A stretch of DNA of 64,000 bases from Lachnospiraceae bacterium (GCA_003447295.1 DLZQ01000017.1:32208-96207); one strand, 5' to 3'; counted from the first letter of the stretch, positions 43,215 to 52,010 are shown. Numbers and translations are program-made. Notes: generated by a model not told the origin, from the letters alone.

Positions 43215-44294
43215 ATGAACGAAAAGATGACAAAAAAGCAGAAAGTAGTATTTGCGGTTGTGGCAGCAGTGATTGTGCTGGGGATAATTATGTCTTACAT
43301 ATTTTTGATGAAAAATCAGCATATAGACAGTATACCTGAAGAAAAAAAGATGCCTGCCATGAGTGATACAGAAGACTATGAAGTACGTGAAAGTGATGAA
43401 AGCATTCAAAGCAGCGAAACAGAAGAAGATTATTATATGACATCTACAGGAGTAACAGCAGAGGAGCAATTTGCTGAAGAGATTAAAAATGATATTTTAA
43501 AGCATGATTGGGATGCGCTATCTGAGAAGATTTCATATCCTATTGTAATAAATGGAACTACGGTTACTAATCGTGAAGATTTTTTAAAACTAGATATTGA
43601 TGGAAAGCTGAATCAGGAATTTGTAGAGGCTATTCGTGCTGAAACATGCCGAAAAATGTTTTGTAATTGGCAAGGGGTGATGATGGGGGATGGACAAATC
43701 TGGTTTGACAGTGTTTATAAAGGAACAGGACCTTGGAAACTATCAATTATCGGAATTAATAATATGCTCGAGACAGAATCGGAAAACCTGAATGCGGAAG
43801 AAACGATAGAGCCAGATTCGGAAACGGCAGATGGCAGTGTGGACGAATTATCCATGGATGAGATCAAAGAATTGCTTTTTGGTGAGTGGAAAGTTACGAA
43901 ATTGCTTGGATTTACACAGGTACAAAACGATTATACGAATTATCCGGAGGGGCATGATATCATAGGCAATCATATTGTGATAAATGAAGAGGTATTTTCC
44001 AGTGAAGGGCTTGAAAAATATGAACGTTATCAATGCGAGATTTTAGAACCTTCTTATGAGGTATCTCCTATAAAAGAGCGTAATTTAATCTATAATGTAA
44101 AGGAAGCTATAAAAGAAGATCCGGAACTATATGATTGGATTCTGAATTATGATGAATTACAGGATTTAAAAATAAGGGGCACAAGAGATGGAATAAAGGG
44201 GAAGTCTCCGGCAGTAGACATAATGCTTTCCAGCGATAAGCAGTTTGTTATTCTTACGATGGATTGTGCTTTTTACCTGTTGGAAAAAGAATGA
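43215..44294 (+). CDS. Membrane-anchored protein of unknown function
   Basis: A 359-residue protein with an N-terminal anchor (KKQKVVFAVVAAVIVLGIIMSYIFL) nearly identical to that of the protein at 46280. Behind an acidic Ser/Glu/Asp linker lie two possible domains: about 75-180 (AEEQFAEEIKNDILKHDWDALSEKISYPIVINGTTV ... GPWKLSIIGI), with an NTF2-like feel, and about 205-359 (ELLFGEWKVTKLLGFTQ ... SSDKQFVILTMDCAFYLLEKE), with a lipocalin-like strand pattern. Neither is firmly assigned. ATG 43215 follows GTAAGGAAA; ATG 43227 (MTKKQK) is an alternative because the paralog begins there. Start at GTG 43179 is unlikely. Confidence 0.7.
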   Translation: MNEKMTKKQKVVFAVVAAVIVLGIIMSYIFLMKNQHIDSIPEEKKMPAMSDTEDYEVRESDESIQSSETEEDYYMTSTGVTAEEQFAEEIKNDILKHDWDALSEKISYPIVINGTTVTNREDFLKLDIDGKLNQEFVEAIRAETCRKMFCNWQGVMMGDGQIWFDSVYKGTGPWKLSIIGINNMLETESENLNAEETIEPDSETADGSVDELSMDEIKELLFGEWKVTKLLGFTQVQNDYTNYPEGHDIIGNHIVINEEVFSSEGLEKYERYQCEILEPSYEVSPIKERNLIYNVKEAIKEDPELYDWILNYDELQDLKIRGTRDGIKGKSPAVDIMLSSDKQFVILTMDCAFYLLEKE

Positions 44295-44323
44295 TATTGC
44301 GATGACGTGCGAGGGGATTACGA

Positions 44324-46138
44324 ATGAAAACTTTTAAAACAATAGCATTATTGCTTGTAGGTACAGTATCATCTTTGCTGTTAATGGGATGTGGAGAAAT
44401 AGACACCGGGACGAAAACATCTGCATGGGAGAAAGAGACTGCTACAATTGTGCTGGAAGAACCTAAAACGGAGATTATACTTGGAGATATCGGGGGAGCG
44501 TCGACATTACAGGAAGCAATAGCAGATTTTAATGGTAAAAATGACGGAATAACAATCACAATACATGATTATTACGAAGAAAATATAAGCGACGGAATTA
44601 GCCGTTTGTATGATGATATTTTGACAGGAAAAGGACCTGATATCATTAGTTTTTCGACAGATGAGATGGATGTGGAAGTGCTTACAGAAAAGGGCGCAAT
44701 AGAGAATCTTATTCCCTATCTGGAGAAAAGTGATGTGATTGGGGAAGAGGACATCGTTGATTCCGCGTATCAGGTTTTGACAGCGGATGGTGGCTTGTAT
44801 ATGTTGCCAACGAATTTTGTGTTATATACATTGATAACAAAAGAAAAATGGTGCAGTAACAAAGAAAATTTTACCTTCGAGGAAGCCTTGCGGGCCGTTC
44901 GGGAATGTGAAGAGGATCCTATGATTTCACGGGATTTATTTTTACAGGAAGGGGCAATCTGCGGAGGATATTCCGGGGAAACGGAAGATAACAGATTGGA
45001 ACAATATATAAAAATTGCAGAACAATTACCGCAACAGGCGATGTTTCAAACGAATGACCTTTTGATGCGGGAAGGAAAAATTCCATTCAATCTTGAGTGC
45101 ATAGGTGACATGCAACAATATTTATATAAAAAATCCGTATGGGGTGAGGATGCAGTCTATACAGGATTTCCGGGAGCAGAGGGAAAGGGAAGAATATTTA
45201 TTTTTGACAACTGTTTCGCCATTAACAGTCAAAGCACGCACAAAGAAGAAGCATGGAAGTTTGTGGAAAGCTATTTTACTGAGGAAGGACAGAAAACGAT
45301 TGCTCCCAATTGGAATTTTTCAATATTGCAAGATGTGCTGGATCAACAGCTTAGTGATAGCAGAAAGCAGGAATATTATCAGACATCGGATGGAAAAAGA
45401 GAGAAACTTCCTATTCTGACATACGAAATTGGCAGTACCTATGAAAATGTTTATGCGGCACAAGATGAGGATATACAGGATGTAAGGGAGATGATAAATA
45501 ATACGAAGGTAATGCAGCGCAGTGACCTTCCTTTAATAGGGATTACGCAGGCAGAGGCTTTGTATTATTTTAACGGAGAAAAAAGTATAGAAGAAACAGC
45601 AGCGGCTATAAGGAATAAAATTGATGAAATGCCGAATGCAAAAAATGCACAGCCAGATATGGATGTCATTATCAATATAGGGGATTTTTCAGTTTCCTTA
45701 TATGAAGGTGAGCAGGAAATATTGGGGAAGCTGGATAAGATGGGGTTGTTGTATGAAAAGGTTGAGGATTCGGATAACAAAAAATATAATTATTATTATA
45801 ACGTAGGTGATGGGGAAGCTCAATTTATACAAGTTTATTTCCTTGAAAAAGAATGTGTCAGAATAAGAATCAGCAGTAATGAAACATTTGCACATACCTC
45901 GAGAGGCATATATTCCGGAAATAGTTATTCTCAAATGGTCGACCAATATGGAGATTCTTATGAAAAACATACTTATATGGGCAAAGAGAGATATACCATT
46001 TATCGTTATGCTTTAGGAGAATGTTTCCATGAATTCGGCATACCGGGGGAAGCGACCGGTGAAATCTATAATGTTGATGTTTATGTTTCCGGTCAGATGC
46101 CTATCTATGATTATGGAGAAGAGATTGTAGAGGATTAG
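44324..46138 (+). CDS. Orphan solute-binding lipoprotein (family 1) with extra C-terminal domain
   Basis: A 604-residue lipoprotein with lipobox LLMGC (Cys23). Residues about 50-440 follow the SBP family 1 plan (LQEAIADFNGKNDGITITIHDYY, DDILTGKGPDIISFST, YMLPTNFVLYTLITKEKWCSN, FDNCFAINSQSTHKEEAWKFVESYF). A further ~160-residue domain (about 445-604: DVIINIGDFSVSLYEGEQEILGKLDKMGLLY to the end) is not part of usual binding proteins. No permease or ATPase gene is adjacent; its neighbours are membrane-anchored orphans. It could be a sensor or surface ligand-binding protein rather than a transport subunit. A GAGGGG ribosome site precedes the ATG. Confidence 0.75.
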   Translation: MKTFKTIALLLVGTVSSLLLMGCGEIDTGTKTSAWEKETATIVLEEPKTEIILGDIGGASTLQEAIADFNGKNDGITITIHDYYEENISDGISRLYDDILTGKGPDIISFSTDEMDVEVLTEKGAIENLIPYLEKSDVIGEEDIVDSAYQVLTADGGLYMLPTNFVLYTLITKEKWCSNKENFTFEEALRAVRECEEDPMISRDLFLQEGAICGGYSGETEDNRLEQYIKIAEQLPQQAMFQTNDLLMREGKIPFNLECIGDMQQYLYKKSVWGEDAVYTGFPGAEGKGRIFIFDNCFAINSQSTHKEEAWKFVESYFTEEGQKTIAPNWNFSILQDVLDQQLSDSRKQEYYQTSDGKREKLPILTYEIGSTYENVYAAQDEDIQDVREMINNTKVMQRSDLPLIGITQAEALYYFNGEKSIEETAAAIRNKIDEMPNAKNAQPDMDVIINIGDFSVSLYEGEQEILGKLDKMGLLYEKVEDSDNKKYNYYYNVGDGEAQFIQVYFLEKECVRIRISSNETFAHTSRGIYSGNSYSQMVDQYGDSYEKHTYMGKERYTIYRYALGECFHEFGIPGEATGEIYNVDVYVSGQMPIYDYGEEIVED

Positions 46139-46159
46139 AATTTTTTTGAAAATATGTAA

Positions 46160-46261
46160 GGCGATGAGACGGACTATATGGAATAGCTGAATGCAAACGA
46201 AGGTAATGCTAAAGAGCTGGAGATTCCGTATTTTTCATTTACAGAAGAAAATAGAAGATAA
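46160..46261 (+). pseudogene. Possible 3' fragment of a decayed gene
   Basis: A continuous frame of 34 codons reads GDETDYME, a TAG stop, then LNANEGNAKELEIPYFSF and TEENRR before TAA. The peptide looks protein-like but is too short to assign. It fills the gap between the orphan binding protein and the next membrane protein. Confidence 0.25.
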
Positions 46262-46279
46262 TAGGGGATAAACAAAAAG

Positions 46280-46972
46280 ATGACCAAAAAGCAGAAAGTA
46301 GTATTTGCGGTTGTGGCGGTAGTGATTGTGCTGGGGATTATTTTGTCTTACGTATGCTATCATTTTATTTATGGGACAAGAATCACTTCCCGGGAGGGAG
46401 AAGCATACCACAAATTAGAGGGAAAGGGAGTATACAGTCCGTTAGCGGTGTTCCCTTCCGCGGATATGGATACCGTTTCACAAGATTTTTATTATCAGAC
46501 CCGTGATGAAATCTTTGCAGCAACCTGCCAGATCTATTTGGAAAATCAATATACTAGGGAACAGTATGAGGCAGAAACAGATCGTCTGCGTAATTTGGAA
46601 TTTTCTTATCAGGATCAGATGAATATGCTCTATCAGGATGAAGAAAATTATTGCAGCGTTGCATATGTGGCAATGGCAAATTGGATCGACCGATATGAAT
46701 ATGCCATCACGCTAGACGACAGTAATACCATTATTTATGTTTATCTGCAGAACATGGATGCGAAGGACATACATATGCAGGCTGATTACCTTCCGAAATA
46801 TTTTCAGGATAATAATGCCGGAAAGCATCAGGATACAGACCCTATGACCTCGGATTACAGAAGTTTCTATGCGTTCCGGATAGGAGATCATTATATAGAC
46901 TGCATGGACTTGGCAGATCAGATTGAAATCGCCGATACCGAGCCGGAGACTGAGGCAGAGGATGTAACATAG
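46280..46972 (+). CDS. Membrane-anchored protein of unknown function
   Basis: A 230-residue protein with the same anchor segment (MTKKQKVVFAVVAVVIVLGI) as the gene at 43215 but an unrelated ectodomain of about 195 residues rich in Tyr, Asp and Gln, with no recognised family. The shared anchor indicates duplication of the 5' end with swapping of the outer part. AGGGGATA lies about 12 nt before the ATG. Confidence 0.7.
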   Translation: MTKKQKVVFAVVAVVIVLGIILSYVCYHFIYGTRITSREGEAYHKLEGKGVYSPLAVFPSADMDTVSQDFYYQTRDEIFAATCQIYLENQYTREQYEAETDRLRNLEFSYQDQMNMLYQDEENYCSVAYVAMANWIDRYEYAITLDDSNTIIYVYLQNMDAKDIHMQADYLPKYFQDNNAGKHQDTDPMTSDYRSFYAFRIGDHYIDCMDLADQIEIADTEPETEAEDVT

Positions 46973-47090
46973 GAAGTTGAATCTAATTAATTTCTACAAA
47001 ATAATGGGGAGTAGCTAACAGATTGCTGTGCGTAATATTTGACAGTATGTTATTCGTTATAGGATAACGGAGTAATAGGCATACTATATA

Positions 47091-47125
47091 ATATCTCTGT
47101 CGGATCCGTGACAGAGATATTTTTC
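47091..47125 (+). terminator. Rho-independent terminator
   Basis: ATATCTCTGTC and GACAGAGATAT are perfect 11-bp arms with an 8-nt loop, followed by TTTTC. It ends the 42.3-47.0 kb gene run. Confidence 0.88.
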
Positions 47126-47142
47126 AATAATGTAAATAAAAT

Positions 47143-47171
47143 TTGACAAAATGGATATAAATGTTTAATAA
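47143..47171 (+). promoter_or_regulatory. Promoter of the HipB-like gene
   Basis: TTGACA (47143-47148) and TAATAA (47166-47171), 17 bp apart, 24 bp before the ATG; AAGGAGATGGG is the ribosome site. Confidence 0.7.
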
Positions 47172-47194
47172 TATTTACATAAGGAGATGGGATT

Positions 47195-47512
47195 ATGCCG
47201 AAAAAAACAATAGTGTTGTTGCCTGAAACAGAAAAAATACTGGAGCAAATGGGGCTACAGATAAAGTATGCAAGGCTTCGGAGAAAATTGCCCTCGGAGT
47301 TGGTGGCGGAGAGAGCGGGAATCAGCAGAGCTACGCTAGTATCCATAGAAAAAGGCTCACCTTCTGTGGCAATGGGATGTTATGCGGCTGTGCTTCATGC
47401 ATTGAATTATATGGATAAGGATTTACTGCTTGTTGCTAAAGATGATGAATTGGGACGGAAATTACAGGATCTTGATTTGCCTGTAAGAAAGCGCGCACCC
47501 AGGAGGGGATAG
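47195..47512 (+). CDS. HipB-like XRE-family antitoxin
   Basis: A 105-residue protein with a single helix-turn-helix domain (GLQIKYARLRRKLPSELVAERAGISRATLVSIEKGSPSVAMGCYAAVLHAL), followed by a short basic tail (LPVRKRAPRRG). This is the layout of HipB-type antitoxins encoded just before hipA. The reading frame is intact, but its hipA partner three bp downstream is broken, so the protein now has no toxin to neutralise locally and may act only as a DNA-binding regulator. Confidence 0.85.
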   Translation: MPKKTIVLLPETEKILEQMGLQIKYARLRRKLPSELVAERAGISRATLVSIEKGSPSVAMGCYAAVLHALNYMDKDLLLVAKDDELGRKLQDLDLPVRKRAPRRG

Positions 47513-47515
47513 GGA

Positions 47516-48099
47516 GTGGATAAAGAAAAAAAGATTTTTGTTTTTGCTGATTTTCAGCCTTATCACGAGAATTTTACTCTTTTGAGTATGATCAGAAATG
47601 GCTGGAAAAGGGAAATATGATATTAGATCCCGATTTACAGATGTATAAGGGAAGGCAATATATTCACGATGATAAGAAGATATTCGGAGTATTTGCCGAT
47701 TCCTGCCCTGATAGATGGGGACAGCGTCTGATGAAACGCAGAGAGGAACTTCGGGCAAAAAAAGCGGAGGAAAAACCTCGAAAACTCTTAGATAGTGATT
47801 ATCTTTTAGGAGTGTATGATGAGGCAAGAATGGGAGGATTGCGGTTAAAAACAGATCTGAAAGGTGAATTTTTGTCATTGAATGTGGATGAAGATAATTC
47901 TTCTATTGATTTTGACCTGGCGATAGAGGCGGCACCTTTTTATGAGATGTCAAAAACACAGGCACAGAAGAACATCGCAGACGTAAAAAAGATTGTGGGT
48001 GATAACTGGCGGACTCTTGCAGGAAAGTATGGGATCAGTCGTGGAGAAATTGAAAGGATGCGTCCGGCATTTCAAGAGTGCGACAGTGCAAAGGGATAA
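47516..48099 (+). pseudogene. hipA: hipA-like toxin kinase, frameshifted and internally deleted
   Basis: The gene starts with GTG at 47516 and reads KIFVFADFQPYHENF, then shifts frame near 47575 to give SFEYDQKWLEKGN and the HipA N-terminal motif KKIFGVFADSCPDRWGQRLMKRRE ... LLGVYDEARMGGLRLK. At about 47880-47905 it jumps from the N-terminal domain straight to the far C-terminus (DFDLAIEAAPFYEMSKTQAQ ... WRTLAGKYGISRGEIERM). The kinase core (roughly 250-300 residues with the catalytic Asp and ATP loop) is missing. A 160-residue frame from 47617 may still be translated but cannot be an active kinase. Confidence 0.85.
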
Positions 48100-48114
48100 T
48101 TTGTGGTGCCTGCA

Positions 48115-48600
48115 TCACCGGTTCAGCCACCACACCCCAAGATTCAGATATCCCGCGAACGTAACCCACAGCAGATAAGGCAGCATCAGCCATGCGGCGG
48201 GTTTGGATATTTTCGCAAACGCACGTATGGTGGCGAGGATCAGTATCCACAGGACGACAAGCCATAAAAAGGCGAACAGGTACCAGCCCAGGTTGAAGAA
48301 CCAGATGGACCAGAAGAAATTGAATATCAGCTGTACCGCATACAGGGTGAGGGCTTTCGTGTCCTCGCCTTTTTGCATGACGACGAGATAGGAGGCGATG
48401 CCCATGAGGACAAACAGGATGCTCCATACCACCGGGAAGACCCACATGGGCGGTGTCAGGGGCGGCTGCGCTATGGCTTCGAATGCCTTCATGCCTTTTC
48501 TTGTGACCCAGGCGGAAAGCCCGCCCACAGCAAGGGGAATGGCAACGGCGGTAATGAGATTCTTCCAGTGAATATTTTTAAATGTCTGCTTGAGATCCAT
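48115..48600 (-). CDS. tspO: TspO/MBR family membrane protein
   Basis: A 161-residue five-helix membrane protein with TspO signatures: QPPLTPPMWVFPVVWSILFVLMGIASYLV, LTLYAVQLIFNFFWSIWFF, and LLWVTFAGYLNLGVWWLN at the end. The family binds porphyrins and related hydrophobic ligands and is linked to stress responses. ATG 48600 is used because GAGAGGAG precedes it; a longer frame to 48630 lacks a ribosome site. It is convergent with the hipA pseudogene. A 56-nt relic of its 3' end lies 6.1 kb away at 41961-42016. Confidence 0.93.
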   Translation of the reverse strand: MDLKQTFKNIHWKNLITAVAIPLAVGGLSAWVTRKGMKAFEAIAQPPLTPPMWVFPVVWSILFVLMGIASYLVVMQKGEDTKALTLYAVQLIFNFFWSIWFFNLGWYLFAFLWLVVLWILILATIRAFAKISKPAAWLMLPYLLWVTFAGYLNLGVWWLNR

Positions 48601-48708
48601 GGAGATACTCCTCTCAATAAAAATCTGCAAAATGACACAATCTGTTCCATAGACAGTCTATGCATAAATCCACTCCATTATGCTCAGCGCAAGCATAAAA
48701 AGAGACAC

Positions 48709-48739
48709 TTGCAATTACTGCTGGCAGCTATGCTATAAT
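48709..48739 (+). promoter_or_regulatory. Extended -10 promoter of the MATE gene
   Basis: TTGCAA (48709-48714) lies 19 bp before TATAAT (48734-48739), which has the extended TGC directly upstream. The ATG follows about 70 bp later. Confidence 0.6.
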
Positions 48740-48810
48740 AAATACAGATAGAATTTACAAGAATACAGACAAAATTTACAAGGCAGAAAGGTAATGAGAT
48801 AGGTTAAGAT

Positions 48811-50163
48811 ATGAGTACTGAAAACACACAGGGTTCCCTGACGAAAGAAGCGGTCCGGCTGGCATGGCCGGCGGTCTGTGAATCCTTTTTTATCGCACTG
48901 GCAGGTATGGTGGATACTTTCATGGTGAGTAGCCTGGGAGCAAATGCGGTGGCGGCGGTCGGTCTGACCACACAGCCGAAGTTCCTGGGACTGGCACTGT
49001 TCATCGCGGCGAATGTGGCAATTTCCGCCCTGGTGGCGAGACGTTTCGGGGAAAAAAGGCAGCAGGCAGCCAACGAGATCCTGGTCATGACCATCGTGTT
49101 CTGCATCGCGGCAGCAGTTCTCATCAGTGCCCTGACGGTAGGATTTGCAGACCAGATCATTGAGTTCTGCGGTTCCAATGAGGACACCCATGCCATGGCG
49201 GCGAGATATTACCGCATCATCATGGGCGGCATGATCTTCAACGTATTGTCCATGGGTATCAATGCAGCACAGCGCGGCGCCGGGAATACTATGATTGCCC
49301 TGCGGACGAATCTGATTTCCAACCTGGTGAATATCTGCGGCAACTATCTGCTGATCAACGGACACTTTGGTTTCCCGGCACTGGGGATCACCGGAGCCGC
49401 CATTGCTACGGTATTCGGTACGGTAGTGGCATGCGTGATGAGCATCGTCTCGATCTGTCCGAAAGATGGATTTATCAGCATTCCGTATATGATTAAACAT
49501 CATATTAGATTGCGGATGGAACCGCTGCTGGAGATCATCAAAGTCGGCTATTCCGTGTTTATTGAGCAGGTATTGATGCGTATCGGATTCATGTCGACTG
49601 CTATGATGGCTGCGAAAATGGGTACGGAAGCCATGGCGGCACATCAGGTAGGCATGAATATCCTCGGTCTGACGTTTTCATTCGGTGACGGTATGCAGGT
49701 AGCGGCGGTAGCGTTGATTGGACGGAGTCTGGGAGAACGTGATCCGGAGAAAGCGAAAAGCTACGGAGCCATCTGTAGACGTATTGGTCTGGGAATCTCT
49801 GTCGCACTGGCGGTTATCTATTTCCTCGGTGGGGAGACCATCTACCGGATGTTCTTTAGAGAGGAAAATATTATTGCATACGGTGTGAATATTATTCATT
49901 GTATTTGTATTATTGTTCTGTTCCAGGTGTCTCAGGTCATCTACATGGGCTGCCTGCGCGGTGCGGGAGATACGGCATACACGGCAGTGGCTTCTACGAT
50001 CAGCGTTACTCTGATCCGTACGGCGGCATCCTATATTTTCGGGTTTACTTTGGGACTGGGAATGACCGGTATCTGGATGGGCATTCTGGCGGATCAGGTT
50101 TCCCGTTTCCTGTTTGCCTCGATCCGTTTCCGGCAGGGAAAATGGGTGTCTATTAAGATATAA
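48811..50163 (+). CDS. MATE family efflux transporter
   Basis: A 450-residue Na+/H+-coupled multidrug/toxin extrusion-type exporter with about twelve membrane helices in two homologous halves. Typical segments include AVRLAWPAVCESFFIALAGMVDTFMVSSLG at the start, GAGNTMIALRTNLISNLVNICGNYLLI and, in the second half, YMGCLRGAGDTAYTAVASTISVTLIR. The substrate cannot be told. It is a single gene with its own promoter and a terminator shared with the convergent DtxR-type gene. Confidence 0.94.
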   Translation: MSTENTQGSLTKEAVRLAWPAVCESFFIALAGMVDTFMVSSLGANAVAAVGLTTQPKFLGLALFIAANVAISALVARRFGEKRQQAANEILVMTIVFCIAAAVLISALTVGFADQIIEFCGSNEDTHAMAARYYRIIMGGMIFNVLSMGINAAQRGAGNTMIALRTNLISNLVNICGNYLLINGHFGFPALGITGAAIATVFGTVVACVMSIVSICPKDGFISIPYMIKHHIRLRMEPLLEIIKVGYSVFIEQVLMRIGFMSTAMMAAKMGTEAMAAHQVGMNILGLTFSFGDGMQVAAVALIGRSLGERDPEKAKSYGAICRRIGLGISVALAVIYFLGGETIYRMFFREENIIAYGVNIIHCICIIVLFQVSQVIYMGCLRGAGDTAYTAVASTISVTLIRTAASYIFGFTLGLGMTGIWMGILADQVSRFLFASIRFRQGKWVSIKI

Positions 50164-50199
50164 TGAAATGAGCGCTTGCATAATGAGCCTCAAAGAAAA

Positions 50200-50241
50200 A
50201 CTCCCGGAGCAATAGTAAAATCACTCCGGGAGTCTTATTTT
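50200..50241. terminator. Bidirectional terminator between the MATE and DtxR-type genes
   Basis: ACTCCCGGAG and CTCCGGGAGT are perfect 10-bp arms with a 14-nt loop. CTTATTTTT follows on the plus strand and TTTTTC on the minus strand. Confidence 0.9.
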
Positions 50242-50270
50242 TCATAAAAGTTCTATAATTACTTTTATAA

Positions 50271-50636
50271 TTATTTTGTCTTAAGATTTTTCTTCATAGC
50301 GGAGAAAGTCTCTGCACTGATCACATGCTCGATCCGGCAGGCATCTTCAGCAGCAACGGTGGGATCCACACCGATGGAAGTCAGCCAGTCCGTAAGAAAT
50401 GTGTGACGTTCATAGATTTTCTCTGCAATTTCCCGACCCTTATCCAGCAGGGTGATGTAGCCTTCCTTATCCATTTCAATATATTCCCCATTGCGGAGAT
50501 TCTTCATAGCTACGCTGACGCTGGGCTTGGATACGCCCAGATCGTTGGCAATATCAATGGAACGGACAACACCGTTCTTTTTCTTCAGCACTAAGATTGT
50601 TTCCAGATAATTCTCAGCAGATTCCTGTATTTTCAT
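50271..50636 (-). CDS. DtxR/MntR-family metal-dependent repressor
   Basis: A 121-residue regulator with the N-terminal winged helix (SAENYLETILVLKKKNGVVRSIDIANDLGVSKPSVSVAMKNLRNGEYIEMDKEGYITLLDKG) and a short dimerisation/metal domain (ERHTFLTDWLTSIGVDPTVAAEDACRIEHVISAETFSAMKK) with the Glu-Asp-Cys and Glu-His metal ligands of this family. It lacks the SH3-like third domain, as in MntR-length proteins. Palindromes of the DtxR half-site type (TTAG-N6-CTAA) occur at the feoA promoter and before feoB, 9 kb away, so it is the prime candidate for their repressor. Confidence 0.9.
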   Translation of the reverse strand: MKIQESAENYLETILVLKKKNGVVRSIDIANDLGVSKPSVSVAMKNLRNGEYIEMDKEGYITLLDKGREIAEKIYERHTFLTDWLTSIGVDPTVAAEDACRIEHVISAETFSAMKKNLKTK

Positions 50637-50726
50637 GTAATGACCATACCCTTCCCATACATAGCATTTTGAACCGAAATACCTGCCCTACATATGGAAA
50701 CTTGACCATCTGCAGGCATTACAATA

Positions 50727-50755
50727 AGAATAGCAGAAAAGGGTAGGAAATGCAA
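50727..50755 (-). promoter_or_regulatory. Promoter of the DtxR-type gene
   Basis: On the minus strand TTGCAT (50755-50750) and TATTCT (50732-50727) are 17 bp apart. A Fur-box-like sequence (50769-50791) lies just upstream. Confidence 0.55.
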
Positions 50756-50768
50756 GATTTCAACTTAA

Positions 50769-50791
50769 TGAGAAAAAATATCAATAAGCAA
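50769..50791 (+). repeat. 23-bp direct repeat, copy 1 (Fur-box-like)
   Basis: Identical to 59214-59236. The core TGAGAAA-A-AATATCA matches the 7-1-7 Fur box (TGATAAT-N-ATTATCA) at 11 of 14 positions. The copies flank the whole alpha-glucoside cluster. Confidence 0.75.
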
Positions 50792-50899
50792 GAAAAAAGT
50801 ATTATAAATTACATTGAAGAAGCAACGTTAATAATCTATAAAAACGATACATAAAGTTTGTTTATTTTATCTAAAAAAAATTATTTTAAATAAAAATAA

Positions 50900-50944
50900 T
50901 TGACATTCAAAAATAGGAGAATATAATATAGTTAACCGGTTAAC
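50900..50944 (+). promoter_or_regulatory. Sigma-A promoter and LacI-type operator
   Basis: TTGACA (50900-50905) and TATAAT (50922-50927) are 16 bp apart. The perfect palindrome GTTAACCGGTTAAC (50931-50944) with central CpG covers the start-point region, as expected for autorepression by the LacI-family protein encoded next. Confidence 0.9.
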
Positions 50945-50978
50945 ATACCGCATTAAAAACTGTATGAAAAGAGAAAGT

Positions 50979-52010
50979 ATGAAAAACAGAGTGACCATCA
51001 GGGATGTTGCAGCAGCATCAAACGTATCAGTAGCGACAGTGTCCTATGTATTAAACGGAAAGAAAAAAGTATCTGAAGAAACGAAGCAAAAGATTCTGGC
51101 AGTAATCGATGATCTAGGATTCGTGCCGGATTTGAATGCACGAGGATTGACTGTAAAAGATACGAAATTGCTGGGAGTAGTCGTTCCACAGACAGAGCCC
51201 GGCAGTAAGCTGATGTTTCATAATATTTTTTACAGTGAATTACTGGGTAGCATAGAGTATGCTGCAAGACAAAGAGGATACCATGTAATTATCTCAGCTA
51301 CCGATGTAACTGAAGATTATCTTCAGCTGATCCAGGAACGAAATTTGGCTGGAGTTATTATTATTGGTACTTATCAGAATCAGTTTTTTAGTGAATTAAA
51401 AACATTGGATGTACCGGTAGTGTTAATTGATAGTTATTGTAAATATGACTATTTTCATAAACTAAGAATTGATGATGAGAATTGCTCTAATCTGGCTACA
51501 GAATTTGTGATTCAGCAGGGACATAAAAAAATTGCATTGGTGACAGGACATCTTCAGGAAGATGGTGTTATGCAGAAGCGATATAGAGGTTTCCTGAAAG
51601 CAATTGAACAAAATGGGCTGGAATTTCAAAAAGAAAATCTTTATGAAGCGACGGTTGATTATGAAAGCGGAGTAAATGCTGCAAAATGGTTCGTAGATAA
51701 TAAGGCAGATATTACAGCAGTGATAGCGACAGCGGATGTCCTCGCAATTGGGCTGATGAAGGGGTTTTATGAACAGGGTGTTCAGGTGCCTGAAGATATA
51801 TCCATCATCGGATTTGACGATCTGGATATTTCTAAGTATACTACGCCCGGGCTCACTACGGTAAAACAACCTATTTCAGCTAAGGGAGAAAGAGCTGTTG
51901 AAATATTGATCGAGAACATTGAAAATCCCCAGATGGAAAAAGTGGAAGAAGTATTTCCTGTAAAACTAGTTGAAAGGCAAAGTGTAAGAAAAAGAACGGA
52001 GATATTATGA
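50979..52010 (+). CDS. LacI-family transcriptional regulator
   Basis: A 343-residue repressor: N-terminal LacI helix-turn-helix (VTIRDVAAASNVSVATVSYVLNGKKKVSEETKQKIL), hinge, then a sugar-binding core (IIGFDDLDISKYTTPGLTTVKQPI is the typical C-terminal signature). It most likely represses the alpha-glucosidase/ABC operon that follows and is relieved by a sugar derived from the substrate. ATG 50979 begins MKNRVTIRDVA, the usual register for the family; ATG 50964 is an alternative and neither has a strong ribosome site. Palindromic operators lie at 50931 and, degenerate, at 53941. Its stop overlaps the GH31 start (ATGA). Confidence 0.93.
   Translation: MKNRVTIRDVAAASNVSVATVSYVLNGKKKVSEETKQKILAVIDDLGFVPDLNARGLTVKDTKLLGVVVPQTEPGSKLMFHNIFYSELLGSIEYAARQRGYHVIISATDVTEDYLQLIQERNLAGVIIIGTYQNQFFSELKTLDVPVVLIDSYCKYDYFHKLRIDDENCSNLATEFVIQQGHKKIALVTGHLQEDGVMQKRYRGFLKAIEQNGLEFQKENLYEATVDYESGVNAAKWFVDNKADITAVIATADVLAIGLMKGFYEQGVQVPEDISIIGFDDLDISKYTTPGLTTVKQPISAKGERAVEILIENIENPQMEKVEEVFPVKLVERQSVRKRTEIL

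Larger units (their letters stand above)
50637..50978. other. Intergenic region between the divergent dtxR-type and lacI-type genes
   Basis: This AT-rich gap has no gene. It holds the minus-strand promoter of the metal regulator, a 23-bp sequence (50769-50791) repeated exactly at 59214-59236, and the promoter/operator of the LacI-type gene. Confidence 0.8.

Noticed and set aside
42300-43469. 389-codon minus-strand frame (and the similar one at 29122-29754)
   Set aside because: Antisense to the lipoprotein genes; the resemblance between the two is only the mirror of the duplicated sense genes.
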